The position numbers were made by a program, and so were the translations under genes. DNA of 62,000 nt from Chrysomallon squamiferum (Eukaryota > Mollusca > Gastropoda > Neomphalida > Peltospiridae): NCBI GenBank assembly GCA_012295275.1, contig CM022669.1, positions 8,699,989 to 8,761,988 of the forward strand, given 5' to 3'. This document shows positions 1 to 28,040 of this stretch, piece after piece. Positions within the stretch are counted from its first letter, which is position 1. Every line of letters begins with the position of its first letter. The notes under the pieces were generated by a model that ran no database searches, was not told the DNA's origin, and saw nothing but the letters and a program-made list of their open reading frames with translations.

Positions 1-3000
1 GTCATTTATTGGTTCTTGGAATTATAGGAAATCGAACTTTTTTATTGTTGTTAAACTGAGATTTCAGTAACCACAACCTCATAAACCTTCCTTATTTATC
101 TCGATTTTTCACATATAATTACACATTTACATATATACATACCGTAGATTACTCTTATAATTCCATTTTAATACTGTATAATATATGAAATAAAGAGCGA
201 GTGTATTCTTATTGCTAAACGATACGCCACACTCAAAGGTTTTGAAATGTTGACATTTTGTGATCTCCTTAAGACTCTTAATAATTATTTCATAACGTGT
301 CATCAAAAGCCTCTTGTTTGTGAAGTAACACCACCTCGATAAGTCACCTAAACGTGTTCAATATTCCTGTTGCCATGGAGACCAATACAATATTGTTAGC
401 TTTGCTCCGTATCAGATAATTCAGTAGTTCTAGATTTATGTCAAACACATGCTATATGTTACAAATACACACACACACATACATACATACATACATACAT
501 ACATACATACATACATACATACAAACATACATACACGCATACACACGCATATATACGTATACATAAAATCATATCCACGCACATGTATGTACGAACGTAC
601 ATCCACACAAACACCTTTGATATATCTACACACACACACTGTATCTATGTGCACCTACATACACAACACACACTCACACAAGTAGAAATGGCAGTGATAA
701 CTAAGTGGACGTTCAGAAGACTAACAGATGGAAACAAACGTGTACAGATTAGACTCTGTGGGACAGATCAAAGTGTTCGCACTGATTGTTTTCTTGCTGA
801 GTGTGTCGCATGACAGGTGGCATTAACTCAAAGTGATTGAGTATTTTATCAGTCTTGACTCATAATCTCAATTATTGTGTGATATTTTACACCATTTTAC
901 TATACCTTTTTTTTTTATTTTATATATGATACATACTCCTGTTTCTTGTTTGTTTCATTATAACCAGGATTATTTAATTTTATTTATTTATTTATTTTTT
1001 TTTATTGTTGTTATTGTTAGTATTGTTAGTATTATTGTTGTTGTTGTTGTTGCTATTATTATTATTATTATTGTTATTATTGTTAGTATTATTACTGCTA
1101 TTTATCGGTAACGTAATTAGATGTTTTAATAGGAAATATAATGCTTGATCCCGTGATAGACATCAACACCACGTCTCTGTGAACGCCTGATCAATTAAAC
1201 TAATTTCTGCTTTTAAAGTATCTGCTCACAAGAGAAAGAGTTAAATAAATATACGTCATTATATCGATCAGGTTATTATATTGATAAGCTATAGTCAATG
1301 CTAGTTATACCCATTAAGCAGAATGCCCGTTCCACGGATGACAGAATTTTCATGACATATTGCATCGATTGATTCCCGTGACTAGGCATAAACTGTGGAA
1401 ATACGGTACAGTCCTTAAGTTCATAAATTACGCATGATGATTGAAACGTTATGGAGCTCGTCAAGTCAGGAATTACAAAACGATCGAGGAGAATCGCACA
1501 GTTTAATAATCAATAATATCACTAGTGTTACTGGCTGTCATTGATTATTGATATTGAACATGCCTCTCTTTGTACTTTGTGATATTTTTTCTCCATGGCT
1601 CAAATTTGATTCAGCGACAAAGATAAAACATAAAAATATGGTATATCATTAAAAACAATCTTTATTCTAAATGGATTTCTTCAAAATACTACACATTAAA
1701 TGATGATTATAAATAATATTTTTTTTTTTTCAGAAAAGATGGGGAATATTTTTTTTCTTTAAAGTTGTCAGTTGTGATGACGTGTCCAGAACGTAATCTG
1801 ACTACATTAAACGAATGAATTTACAAATCAAAGTACGTCATAAGTGACGTCACACTACGGCGAAATAATTAACAAGAATAAAAGAGAATGTCACAGTTGA
1901 CAGACACAAACTACTGCTCCATGTTTTTAACCAATGTTACTTTGAGCAGGAAATGGACAACGCTGCTGGAGGTCTAATTGCGGGCAGTGATCGATAACGG
2001 GTTGTGCGTGATGGAAATAGACTGATTTTTTTTTTTATTTTTTTTTCATGCATTTTTTTATTCTTTTTTATTATTATTGTTATGTCACTTACCTTTTATC
2101 ATGACGTTGTTACGAAATGGTATCTATGGTAGCAATGTATATAACTGTGTATGAATGTTTTATGTATATATATGCATCTTTGTGTGCATGTGTATCTTTG
2201 TGTGCATGTGTATAATGTGTGTATGTAATATGTGTGTACATGCGTGTATGTATATATATATATATATACGCGTGAGAGAGTTTATATATATACATACACG
2301 CACACACAAACACATATTTACTCTATCGATCCCCAATCTATCTGTATCTATTTAACTATCCATCTATCTGTATATCTATATCTCATGAATTAAAATTTCA
2401 GTAATTTGTTTAGTAAAGCAACCTTCAGTAAACTAAACGTAAATGAACTGAAACATTGTTCTGTAAAACTGTGTGGGTGCGTTATAGCACGTAACAACAG
2501 TAATCATTACATTATGTTCAATAACATTACATAACGTCACTGCATACATCATAAATAAGTAACAGTAATCATTACATTATGTTCAATAACATTACATACG
2601 TCACTGCATACATCATAAATAAGTGTAATAAAAATAACTGCATTAGTTTTGATAACAGTGCATATATCATCAATAAATAATAGTAATCATTACATTATGT
2701 AAATAATATTACATACACCATAAATACCGTAAATAAGTAATAATAACAATTACGTTATGTTCAATAACATTATAAACGTTGTTCTGAGGAAGGGGATTTT
2801 GTTGTTGTTGTTTTTGTTTTGTTTCTTTTTTGGGGGGGGGTTGTTTTTTTTTGTTTGTTTGGGTTTTTTTGGGGGGTTGGGTTTTTTTTGGGGGGGGTTT
2901 CGTACTTTTTTTCGTTTTGGGGTTTTGGTTGTTTTTTTGTTGTTTTTTTCTGTCTAGTTTTTTATTCAGAAGTAATTTCCCTCCAGTTGTGAATTATTGA

Positions 3001-3222
3001 TGACTGTTTACGTGCACCTATTTCATTTCACCGTACACGCGACGACTCGTTTCATTTAATAAACTGTGCGTGTTTTTTGTTTTGTTAAACCAATTTGGGC
3101 TGATAGAAAACCTATGGCGGTAAACAAAACAGCTCTGTGTCAACGTTTGTTTCTACGTCATAACGTTTGTTTCTACGTTATACTGTTTTCTGTGACGTCT
3201 GCAGAACGACTGGTAACAAATC

Positions 3223-3272
<50 letters not shown>

Positions 3273-4156
3273 GCTGTACGAATGTTAAAGGTACGGAGAA
3301 AATGCAATCAGATACTGTATATCACATTAGTTAATATAGAGAGTAATCTGTAAATAAATCTGTAGTAATCTGTAAATAAATCTGTGTGTGTGTGTGTGTA
3401 TGAATGTATATATGGATGTATTATTTGTATAGGTGATTATTACTGAATGTATATTTAGAACATTCAGTTCTACTGTTTCAGACAAATTTCTGTTTTGTAA
3501 TTATTAAAATAATTACCTGTCTTGTAAGTAAATCTACTTTAAATACAAAACAAATGAATGACGTCATGAACCACAGTCTTTTCCTGTCTATCTGTTGTTT
3601 ATCACGTTACCATGGAAATACGAAATAACGCCGAGATCAGTGCCGAAGAAGCTGAACCGAGAAAATGTTAGAAAAAAAGTTAATGCCTTACATAAAGAAC
3701 TTACATTTCTTAAATACGCATCATGGTAAAATTAATTAAAACAGTTTAAATAAATATAAAATTAATCAAACAGTTTAGATAAACGTTTTACATCTGAAAT
3801 TAATAAAATATTTCAGATACATGTTTTCAAGTAAAATTAATTTAGACATATTTAGATATATAATTTTAAAATCAAATTAAATTATAAATCTTTGATTTTT
3901 ATCAGATTTAACATGATAGTGTTCGATACGAATAACTGAAGTAATAACTTAAAGCAGGTGTGGAGAACTGTTGTCATGAAGCAGTTGACTTGACAACACG
4001 GCTCATCATAAGGCGGGCCCGCCCTACAAATAAACATTGTCTTCCTCGTGCCATTCAGAAAACCCGCAGTTTGTCCATGACTTATTTAAAATAACATCGA
4101 TTTTAATTTTATTTTAAACCTTATTATTATTATCATCATCATCATCATCATCATCA

Positions 4157-4214
<58 letters not shown>

Positions 4215-4344
4215 CATTATTATTATTATTATTTGTATTATTTGTATCATTTGCATCGTTTGTATTTGTATTTATATCTAGTTACTATTTTGTCATTTAT
4301 AAATGATTAATATTTTTTTTTTCTTTTTTTTTTTTTACCTGTAG
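1..4344. other. Noncoding sequence upstream of the first visible calpain exon
   Basis: No coding exon could be supported here. The stretch holds a CATA/CA repeat (about 466-546), ATT/GTT-rich sequence (about 1000-1105), a TG/TA-rich tract (about 2150-2310), a degenerate tandem repeat (about 2490-2775), a G/T homopolymer-rich tract (about 2800-2960) and TTA/TCA repeats (3225-3272 and 4119-4232). The calpain exon that follows starts inside the family alignment, so the missing N-terminal exon must lie in this stretch or left of the window. Short ATG-led frames such as those at about 688 and 3611 were examined, but none ends in a good donor of the phase-0 kind needed to join the next exon. It is probably a 5' intron or upstream spacer. 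Confidence 0.55.
2490..2775. repeat. Degenerate tandem repeat, about 70 bp unit
   Basis: The block recurs about four times around the words taatcattacattatgttc, aataacattacat and catcataaataagta. The first two units are nearly identical; later ones have drifted. Confidence 0.75.
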
Positions 4345-18511
<14,167 letters not shown>

Positions 18512-19968
18512 GTTCACAGTTTGTCTACACGTTTACAAGTGTTTGTTTACACGTGTTTACACATGTTTACGAGTGTTTGTTTATACGTGTCGGTGTATTT
18601 ACTGCTGCTACAAGACTTTTCAATGAGTGAATCAAACACTGGTGTTGAAAAAAACAAAACAAAAAGAAACAAAACCCATCAAAACAGCTGCCATATTAAT
18701 TTACTTATAAACTTGTGTTCCTGGAAGCTGATATTACGCCATTTCCAGCTAACATTGTTTAAAATGAAATTTTGTGTAATATAGTTTTTAATGATGATTC
18801 TTCAGAATGGCGTGTACGTGACAATAAGGAAGTTTGGACAACTAATTCAGTGTTTGTTTCGACAGAATATTTTGTGATTAACTCACTGGATTTTAACTCT
18901 CTTCTCGTTGAAAAACAAAACTGTTTCATTGGCACCTCGTGTTTATATGATATTTGTAATTAGTATGTTTTAAGTATAGTTACCTCACAATTAGGTACTT
19001 TTTTGACAATAATACCATGAGCGTCAACTTCATTACTTTTAATATACGTCTAAAAGTCAACTTAAACATTTTATGAGACACGGAAAAACACTTATACTTT
19101 ATCTTTTAGGAGTTCATAAAAGATGCAAAGTAAGTTCTTTTTTAACCTTTCCAAGTACAACTATTTGTTAAACTAATGCACATTGATTTTTTTTAGCACA
19201 GTTCTTAAATAAATGTATCTAAAGAGAAGATAATTTTGATTGATTGTATTTTTCTTTTTTTTATAGCTCTACTGTGTAGCTATGGAAACAAAAATAAATA
19301 AATAAATGTTATAACTAAAATAAATTATGAAAAATAATAATATATACGAAAAAAAAAAATAAAAAAAAAAAAAAAAAGCCTTCGCTTCTTCCGCTGGAAA
19401 ATACGTAACATTATTCATTAATTAAAGAATACAGATGCGATTAAATACCTGTATAGTTCGATCAGGACTCAACCAGGGATAATGATACAAAAGCTCTGTA
19501 AATTTTCGAGGCGCTGTGACAAGTGTGAACGAAACAGAATGGTTCAACCGAAATTTTCAAAAACCTGTTTACACGTTTCCATTTTTGACAAGTTGTAGCA
19601 GCATGAAATAATTGAATTCTTTGAGGCTCTAAGCACTAGATTTGTTTTAGCGAATACTTAAAACCCGTTCTTTAGGTCGACAAAATACGTATTGAAAATT
19701 AGATTATTTACAGGTAAGATTATACAGTTACACTGCATTACCTCTCTCTGATCAAACCCTGCATTCGCAGATATGAAGAAGAATTTTTTAAAATAATTAA
19801 TTAAGCTCGCGAACTGAATCGGTACGCAAGCAAAGTATGTTTCAGTGTTGTTTATATTACATTTAAAACATTTACATTTAGAATGAACATTACTTTTTAA
19901 TTACTGCTGCTCATTTTGTTGTTTTTATCATTATTACCAATGTTTCAGTCATTTTCACATTTATTATT

Positions 19969-20008
<40 letters not shown>

Positions 20009-21461
20009 TAAGACCAAATAAACAACACAGGTAGATTACACATTTCTTTAAGTGAATATTTGTACTCGTCGTGGTGGGAATATGTTACTCCTGCCTTTCT
20101 TAATTCTGATGAATAAACAAATAAGTAAATAATATCGATGATGATGATGATGATGATGATGACAATGAAAACGTCAGTGATCATGATGGTGATGAATATA
20201 AATGATAAAAGCTATTTAACTGTAAATCACAAGTGGTGTGACAAGAAGAAAATAAATATTGTATAATTTTATTATTTAATATGACTGATATTTGTACACA
20301 CTCGTGTGTCGTGTTATTTGTGTTAAATGACGTCTTTCAGTCGACATTGAAAACGCGGAGAACTCAAGAACAGCTCCGCTAATTTGAAGACGGAAAACCA
20401 CGAAATAAGCGTTCACTTTCTGTAAACAGCTTGGTTTACTGATCAACTGATCGAACGATCAGTCAGAGTTTGAATGAAATGATAGTAATATTACGTTTTA
20501 TCATTCTTTACAATGTAGTATTCACGCGTAGACAAGATGCGTACTGTGAGTGTATGTGAGTGTGTACGTATGTGTGTATATTTGTATGTTTTATGTAATT
20601 TCAGTCTACTGTCTGCCACAATCTGTAGACTTTTTTATTTTTTTTATTTTTTTTTTTTTTATTTTTTTTTTTTTTTTTTGACGTTATGTTAATATATTTC
20701 CATGTATTCCAATGAAGCACATGTTATATATTATTTATTTTATTTTATTTATGTCTATGCAAAAAAAAAAAATTGTATTTGCACTGTTTTATTTATATAC
20801 TCTTCAAGTATATCTTTTAAATAATCAGCTGAATGTATAAAATTTAATTTTATATTTAACTTGTTTATGCACATGCACATAGAGGTGCATCCTTAAAACA
20901 CACAAAGAGACACACACACATACCTTTATATACATACATATATAATACACACATACATATATACACACACACAAACATTAATAATAAATACACACATAAA
21001 TATTAATAATAAATACACACATACAGACATACACAGAGACACAAAGTAAAATGAATACACACACACACACACACAAGAAACTAGAATATATCCATATAAT
21101 TATATCTGATAAAAAAAAAAAAAAAACACTGTTTGATCATTGTATATACCAAACTTTATTACACCTTAATAAACGTTTAAACAATTTGTTTGTTTTCTTT
21201 TAATTTTTCTTTCAAATATGTATGTAAAGGTGTAAATGGATAGGTGTGTGTGTGTGTGTGTTTGTGTTTAGATGTTGTAGATGTGTAAGTTGTATTAGTT
21301 TTACAACTCAGCTGTTTTTGTGTCTGTGTTGAAAAATTATTTTATGTTTATAATGTTGTAAAAATATCTAAGTTCATATTAGTTTTACAACTAAGCTGTT
21401 TTACACGTCTGTAGTTGAAAAATTATTTGCACATAATTATAACACATATGAAACACATGAT

Positions 21462-21574
21462 ACACACATACATATACACAAACACATAAACATATACACA
21501 ATAACACATACATATCACACGTACAGACACATTCAAACACACATACGTACATACATACATAAACACACACATGA

Positions 21575-21608
<34 letters not shown>

Positions 21609-21810
21609 ACATATACACATATACACACACATACATATGTGCAATACACAAACATACGTACATACATGCAAAGCAATATACTCACACACATAGATACACA
21701 AACATATACATACACACAAATACATAGACACACATTACACACAAATGCATGCATATACAATACACACACACACAAAATATATATATATATATATACATAT
21801 ACAATACACA
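21462..21810. repeat. CA/CATA-rich simple repeat tract
   Basis: Interrupted cacaca and tacata runs ending in an AT run. They open several frames of up to about 110 codons on both strands, all of low-complexity composition. Confidence 0.93.
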
Positions 21811-22286
21811 CATACACAGACATAAACCCTGTAATTATTTTTCGTTTTCTGTGTCTCCGTCTCATTACTCAAAACATTTAACTGAAACCCGACATGAACG
21901 GAAGAATCAGTGCAAAACGAAAAAATATTCAGAACAAAAAATAATAAATATAAAAGCAAAGCAAAAAAAAAAAAAAAAACAGTTCCTAGATTTGAAACGT
22001 GCCATGGGAGATAACCTTGAGTCTTACAATGGTAAGTTTGACACATGCGCTACTTATAGAAAAAGACAAATCTGAGAGACAAATGAAAATAATTATTTTT
22101 ATTTTTCTGATCCTGCATAAAATTTTCGTTCTAAAATCCATGTTGTTTGAAAACGTGGTCTGTTGTACAATAATCCTTCCTAAATCTTGCGTGAAAATAG
22201 AACTTTACTCTGTTATTTAACACAGTAGTATATAGCTTTCCAAGACACGAAATGTAGCAGGTCTATAATTTTCAGACACACACATG

Positions 22287-22331
<45 letters not shown>

Positions 22332-22349
22332 ATATAACCATATATATAT

Positions 22350-22393
22350 ACGGTTTCTTCTTATGCATATATATATGCTTAAGAAGAAACCGT
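22350..22393. repeat. Near-perfect inverted repeat (hairpin)
   Basis: acggtttcttcttatgcata is mirrored by tatgcttaagaagaaaccgt. The 22-bp arms differ at one pair and meet at an AT centre, with essentially no loop. Confidence 0.9.
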
Positions 22394-22799
22394 AGGGTTT
22401 ATCATTATGATACAATGCAAAATGTCAGTTTAGAGATTCAGGGTGGGGGTATTTCAGAGAGATTTCTTTTTACTTTTATTTTGTTTGTTTTATTTTGTTG
22501 TTTTTATTACTTTATGATTTTGTGTTTGTTCGATGAAACACAAATGTACACAATAATATTTACATAAATGTGTTCTATGCGTCTGTATCTGTGAGAGAGT
22601 GCCAGCTAATTTCAACAAATAAAGGTAAAATGTATTAAACATCAACAAAATTAATAATTTATTAATAACAACAGTAACAATAAAAAAGAAGGATATAAAA
22701 CAAGGTAAATATACTGTGTTTCAAACAACAAAGCTGATACGTACGGAAAGTTTATTATGACTATAAATTCATGTAATGATCGAAGTCTTAATTGTGGAT

Positions 22800-22966
22800 G
22801 AGACCTCATGAAGCCGGAAGTGTTTTCCGTCGAAGCAGAAGATATTTTCTCACTGAAGTAGCGATTCAGTCTTTACGTTTACTGTTTACAGTTTTCATTT
22901 TCCTTTTTATAAAATCAAAACCTGATGGCATAGATTAGAACGTGAAAAACGTCATATGACATAAAT
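22800..22966 (+). promoter_or_regulatory. Possible PAM promoter / noncoding first exon
   Basis: This stretch is less AT-rich than its surroundings. It has an ETS-type site ccggaagt at 22814-22821 and ends in a strong donor (aaat|gtaagta). The PAM start codon 4.9 kb downstream lies one base after an acceptor-like cacttttcag, which would fit a separate 5' UTR exon. It is not demonstrable from sequence alone. Confidence 0.3.
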
Positions 22967-25900
22967 GTAAGTATATTTTCAGTTGTTGAGTTTGACATAT
23001 GTTAGAGTACGGAATGATACTTCGTTTTCGAATGCCGCCTATTTTCGAACGAACGCTCGAATCCCTGATATCTGTCATTTCAACGATTTTATGCGATCAC
23101 TGAAGATAATTATGATGTAAATGTTGTCGATTAATTTAATTTATATTCATTTTCAGTAATTTCTTACCACACTATTAATATAAAACATTTTTTTTTTTAG
23201 AAATGTATGTAAACATAAATAAACATGATTAAGGTTAATTATTGTTATATTATTTAAATATTACTGTTTTATTATTAACAGTTAATTCTACTTCATATTT
23301 CCATAAAAATAATTTATAAAAATATATAATTAGTATTTAAAATTAATATTAATGAAAAAGGAAATCCACTGTCCCATCATGATTATTTATAATACAGAAA
23401 AGCAGATATAATGATATATATAATATTACATGAGTTATAATCAGAAACAAAAATGTAAATTATATTAAATGCAGAATAATAAATATATGATCTACTTTTA
23501 ATTTTTGTGATAAATTCTTATCCTACATACAGCAGTTGCATTATTAATGTTGTGTATGTATGTATGTATGTGTATATATTATATATAATATTTATTTATT
23601 TATTTATAAGTAATATTAATAATTTTATAAAACTATATATCATCCAGTAATATTTGTAACAATTAGAAAATAATTTGCAAATGTCATATATATAAATATA
23701 TATGTAATATTTTTTACAATAAATATGTATATATTTTTCACTGATAATCCACCCATCTGTGTGTATGTGTGTGTGGATAGATAGAATTATAGATGATTTT
23801 AACACTGACCTTTCAATACTTCATAATTACTAGTATTATTATTATATTACTCAAATTATTCTAAAGGGTTAAAACCACATCTTTTTTCCTCCGGCCTTGA
23901 CAGATGTTTGATGTAAAATTCTACCAAGTTGTGTAATCATTTCACTTAACAAGTACTACATAGCTGGTGAAAATAAAAACACATCTGGTAATGAATTATG
24001 ATATATATATGTATATACACACACACATATATTTATCACCACATGTTTTGTAGATTATACAGTTTTATATCTTTGTAAAATATCACTTGAAATATCAGAG
24101 TAAAAACAAAGCATTAGTAATAAATAAAGAAAACATTTTTAATGAATAATAAATCACATTTTGATGCAGTAAAAATAAACCTCGACTAAGAATTATTTTA
24201 TGTTTGTATGCAGAAGAATGAAGATTAATAGTAGATTTATTTGGTAATTATAAAGTATTAAATTTTTTATAACTTCCTCTACTTACACGGTACTTGGTCA
24301 GTTATGTACATAAACTTTTCCTGGTTATCTTTAAATACATGTTTTTCTGTATCTATAACTGTGTATCTGTTTATTATGTTTGATCCTATAATTATTTAAA
24401 AGATACTGAATTATAAATAAATAATAACAAATATAACTGGGGGTTCTTAAATTCCTTGATTTTATAAATTTCTTTTCTTTTTCATTTTTCTTAAATTTTA
24501 TTTGTTGTAATGTTTTTGTGGGTTTTTTAACTTTAATATGTGTCTTTCCTGATTTTTAGAAACATTTTCAGTGCAGTTATATCAGGTGAATTTTTTTTTG
24601 TTTTCTTTATGACATTTGTCATTAAAAATAAGAAAATGAAATAATAATATATGAATAAATATAGTTCAGTATCTTCGGAATGTTTCATGTCTTTGGGTGT
24701 GTCTACTTTAAGTAAACTTTTGAATTATTGCATTTTATCTTACAGTGAGTCTTGCTGATGTTTCCATTGAGAACTGATAATTGAGTTAAACAGGCTTTTG
24801 TCACTTTGACATTTTAACCATAAATTTTATTACTTCTGTCCACAATTTCTGACCCTATTTCTTTTCCATTGCATATTATTATGTATTATTCATTATTACA
24901 TAACATGGTGATTTATATGTGGAATCATGCACTGCTGTAAATCATATTACATTTGTGGATGCAGTTTACACAGTAAATATGAAAGGCACTGGAAAATGTT
25001 CTGAAGAAAATTACGTTTGTATTTTTCTTTATAATAATGAAGACATTTGTATGAACACTTCTGCATAATTTAACTAGTGCTAACCTTTGTTTTACACAGA
25101 GAGGTTATTATTTACATATTTGAAGTGAAAAACTCCGAGAAAATTAATGAAATTAATTTAATAATTTGTCACATTATTTTCTTCTTTATGTAGAATCTTT
25201 TTTATTTATTTCTGTGTATGTTTTATTCATCTACTTTTATTTGCATAACAATAATAATGAGAAGTAATAAAAGAATAAATAAAAAAGTACCTCATATAAG
25301 TGTAATGTAAAGAATGAAAAAGAACTTATCTGTTTTCATCAAATTAAGAACATGAAGTACTTTTATTGATAAGTGTTTAAATAACACCTGTATTTGTTGT
25401 GAAGTGTTTGAAATGTTACGTATTTCTTAACTGCGGTGTAGTTGAAGTCACGTACACACTCAGCTGTTAGTAGGTCATTATAATCCCTGTTTGATAAGCC
25501 TTGTGGATATTTCAAACAAGCATTTGGCTCTTAGGCTCCTAGTTTGGTAGCTTCTCTACATATGTAAGTTCTTATTTTAAAATGTATATCACATAATACA
25601 TGCATGACTTAACAATTAGAAACTAGTACATACAGCTTCTTTACATATGTTTAAAATGTTAACATTTCATAGCCAGTTGAATCTAAAATAGAATAAATGA
25701 TATTTAGACAGATTAATTTTTATTATTTAAACATCAGTTAGTTCTACTTTATATTTTCATAATAAAAAAAATTTAAACTTTTATTTAGTGTTTAAAGTTA
25801 ATATTAGTGTCACCAGCCTTGGTAACTGATAACAGAGAAAGTACATAGAACTGACTTTTACGGTAAACAGCTGTGGAGATGGACTCATCAGAACTGATCC

Positions 25901-27189
25901 TGCAGTCTGTTGTTTATCAGTGCTGTAACATCAAGCCACAGCTAGCTCCTGTCTGAATGATAGTTATATAAATTACTCACTGCATCTCTGGTTTAATAAC
26001 TATAAACATTTGAATTTTCTACATAAAGAAGAAAAATATATATATATATTTTTTATATATCTGACAAACGTAATGTCATATATATTTAGATTTATTTATA
26101 ACAGTGGTAAAACATGTTTACAGAACACAAACCAGCTAAATATGGATTCCCTCAACTGTAAACTATATTTTACTGTGCTTTTTATGTATGTATGTGTGTG
26201 TGTGGTTTGTATGAAATATGAACTCCCTCAGTGTAAACTATATTTTACAGTTTTTTTATTTGTTTTATTTAATAAATAATATTAAATAAATTTAGAAAAA
26301 ATAATAATAATGCTTTTTTTTTTTTTTTTTTAAATTATAGTTCATATGAAATATGAATTCACACAAATGTAAACTATATTTTACTGCATTTTGTATTCAT
26401 TGTATTTAAACAAATAATAATAAAATAAATATTAATATTATCTTCTCTTTTTTTAAATATGAAATATATAAACTATTCTTTACAGTGCTTTTAATTTGTT
26501 GTATTTAAAAGAAATAATAATTCATGACAAATTCAAATCCACTTCAGTGACCTTTTTTCCTTCTTTTCTTTTTTTTAACCTCATTTAGTGATTTACCTGC
26601 ACGTGTGACAACAGGTTTCCTTCATAATCTTTCTTATTAAATAAAAGTTATTACTGAAATTTAACTGTCGACATTAATGTGTCGAGATTACAAATGCTGA
26701 TTTGTTCTTAATGAGCACAGTATGTGACTGTAGAGAGTCAGTTGAACATCTGTTACTTTATTATTAACTATTGATTATGCTATCTCAATCAAATCAACAG
26801 TGATCAGATTTACCGCTGGTACATCAGATGAAAAGTAATTACTTATGTAACCATTTACATGAATATTATGTCGTGTTCAAGTGTCAAGTACACACAGACC
26901 AGTACATGTACTGTGATTTTTGTCCATTTTCATAAATAACTAGGCTGAAACAGTTTACCACTTTTCAGTATTAATTAATTAATTGATGGTCCCAAGTAAA
27001 TCTGAAATTGGTTCTTGTCCCCGTGCCCAGTGGCTGGTTATGTGCTTCCTGTTCTTTATTTGCACCTTTAGGGTGATGTGTCCACTTTAAAGGACTGACA
27101 TATATTTAGTGAGCTATTAAAGTAATGTTTGTTTTAATTATATTTCAAAACATATAGCTTGTTCTTGATATCTGTGTTTTTTCCTTTAT

Positions 27190-27238
<49 letters not shown>

Positions 27239-27904
27239 AGTCTGTACATTAAATAACAGTAATTAAAAACTTAGTAATATACACAGCATGTAAAGCAGTT
27301 TTCTTATTTGCTATACACATCAAAACAATACACAGAACACTTAAGGAGTCAGCGTAATGTAAATGTTGTATATTAACACAACATATGGTGCTTTTTCTCC
27401 CTCTGAACTGCTAATGAAACTGGACAAATGTGCCAATATTAAAAATATTAAAAGTAAATATTCTGTAGTCAGTACCAGTATATGTATGATTATAAATTTG
27501 TATAAATAAAATGTGATTGTGGTGTCAATGCCAATGCCGTGTTTATGTAAGGTTTTAACCAGAAAATTAAAAAATAAAGATTGTTTCTGAAATCAATAAC
27601 CCACAAACTGCAGTGCATATAATAAAATATGTGGAATCTAGATTTCTTTTGTTAGAGAAAACTTATTTTTGCATCCAATACAGTTACATTCAGCTTTTGA
27701 ATACTTTTTATTCTGAATCACTATCAACAGCAGAAGTTATTAAACTGAAATTTAGTTTGTCATTGGGCTGCTATCTCATACATGATTATCTTGTTGTACT
27801 TTTACAGAGTCAAAACTGAACTCCAGCTGCTTGAGTAGGAAGTGAGTAGATTAAAATTTCTTTAACTGAGTTAGTGATTGAGCACCACGTCAGGCACTTT
27901 TCAG
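22967..27904. other. AT-rich noncoding stretch before the PAM start codon
   Basis: No coding exon was recognised on either strand. It contains TA-rich and (CA)n tracts (about 27197-27236) and a degenerate tandem repeat at about 26138-26515 built on aactatattttac and aaatatgaa. Likely a 5' intron of PAM, or spacer. Confidence 0.5.
26138..26515. repeat. Degenerate tandem repeat, about 90-110 bp unit, 4 copies
   Basis: Each unit has a form of tatgaa, ctcaactgtaaactatattt and tactgtgctttt, separated by T- or A-rich spacers of varying length. Confidence 0.65.
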
Positions 27905-27905
27905 C

Positions 27906-28040
27906 ATGGACCGTATCTGGGTGCTCTCATTAATTCTCGCATTGTATCCCTCATCACTCACGTGTCAAACCACCCCAGAGAACCTGTCAAAAGATGTCAC
28001 AACTATGGAAATTAAAATGAAGGATGCTCTACCCTCCAAG
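27906..28040 (+). CDS. PAM exon 1: start codon and signal peptide
   Basis: 45 codons, ending in a gtaagt donor. A hydrophobic core, WVLSLILALYPSSL, is followed by TCQT, a plausible signal-peptidase site, so the product enters the secretory pathway. MEIKMKDALPSK then begins the PHM1 strand that reappears as TMDLVMKGARP and TMDLKMKGAKP at the start of PHM2 and PHM3. A cacttttcag just before the ATG may be an acceptor, placing the start one base into a second exon. Confidence 0.92.

Larger units (their letters stand above)
18512..22799. other. Calpain 3' region and intergenic spacer
   Basis: Starts with a GTTTACA-type degenerate repeat (about 18520-18600) after the proposed stop. There are several AATAAA hexamers (for example about 19290-19310) and polyA/T tracts. 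A 20-nt block at 19110-19129 is flanked by a good acceptor and donor but is not in frame with the last confident calpain exon. Other contents: a GTT run (about 19970-20006), a GAT run (about 20137-20163), CA/TA-rich sequence (20900-21810), a (CA)n run (about 22279-22331) and a hairpin. No confident gene. Confidence 0.5.

Noticed and set aside
3611-3670. A short ATG-led frame as the calpain start exon
   Set aside because: It reaches TAG after 19 codons and has only a weak gttaga donor in the wrong phase.
18772-18963. A 63-codon frame after the calpain stop as a possible further exon
   Set aside because: The junction at its acceptor-like ttcttcag is out of frame with exon i and no calpain motif is visible.
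21391-22075. Several overlapping frames of 80-110 codons rich in Cys/Val/Tyr or Thr/His
   Set aside because: They come from CA/TA simple repeats on both strands and have only low-complexity composition.
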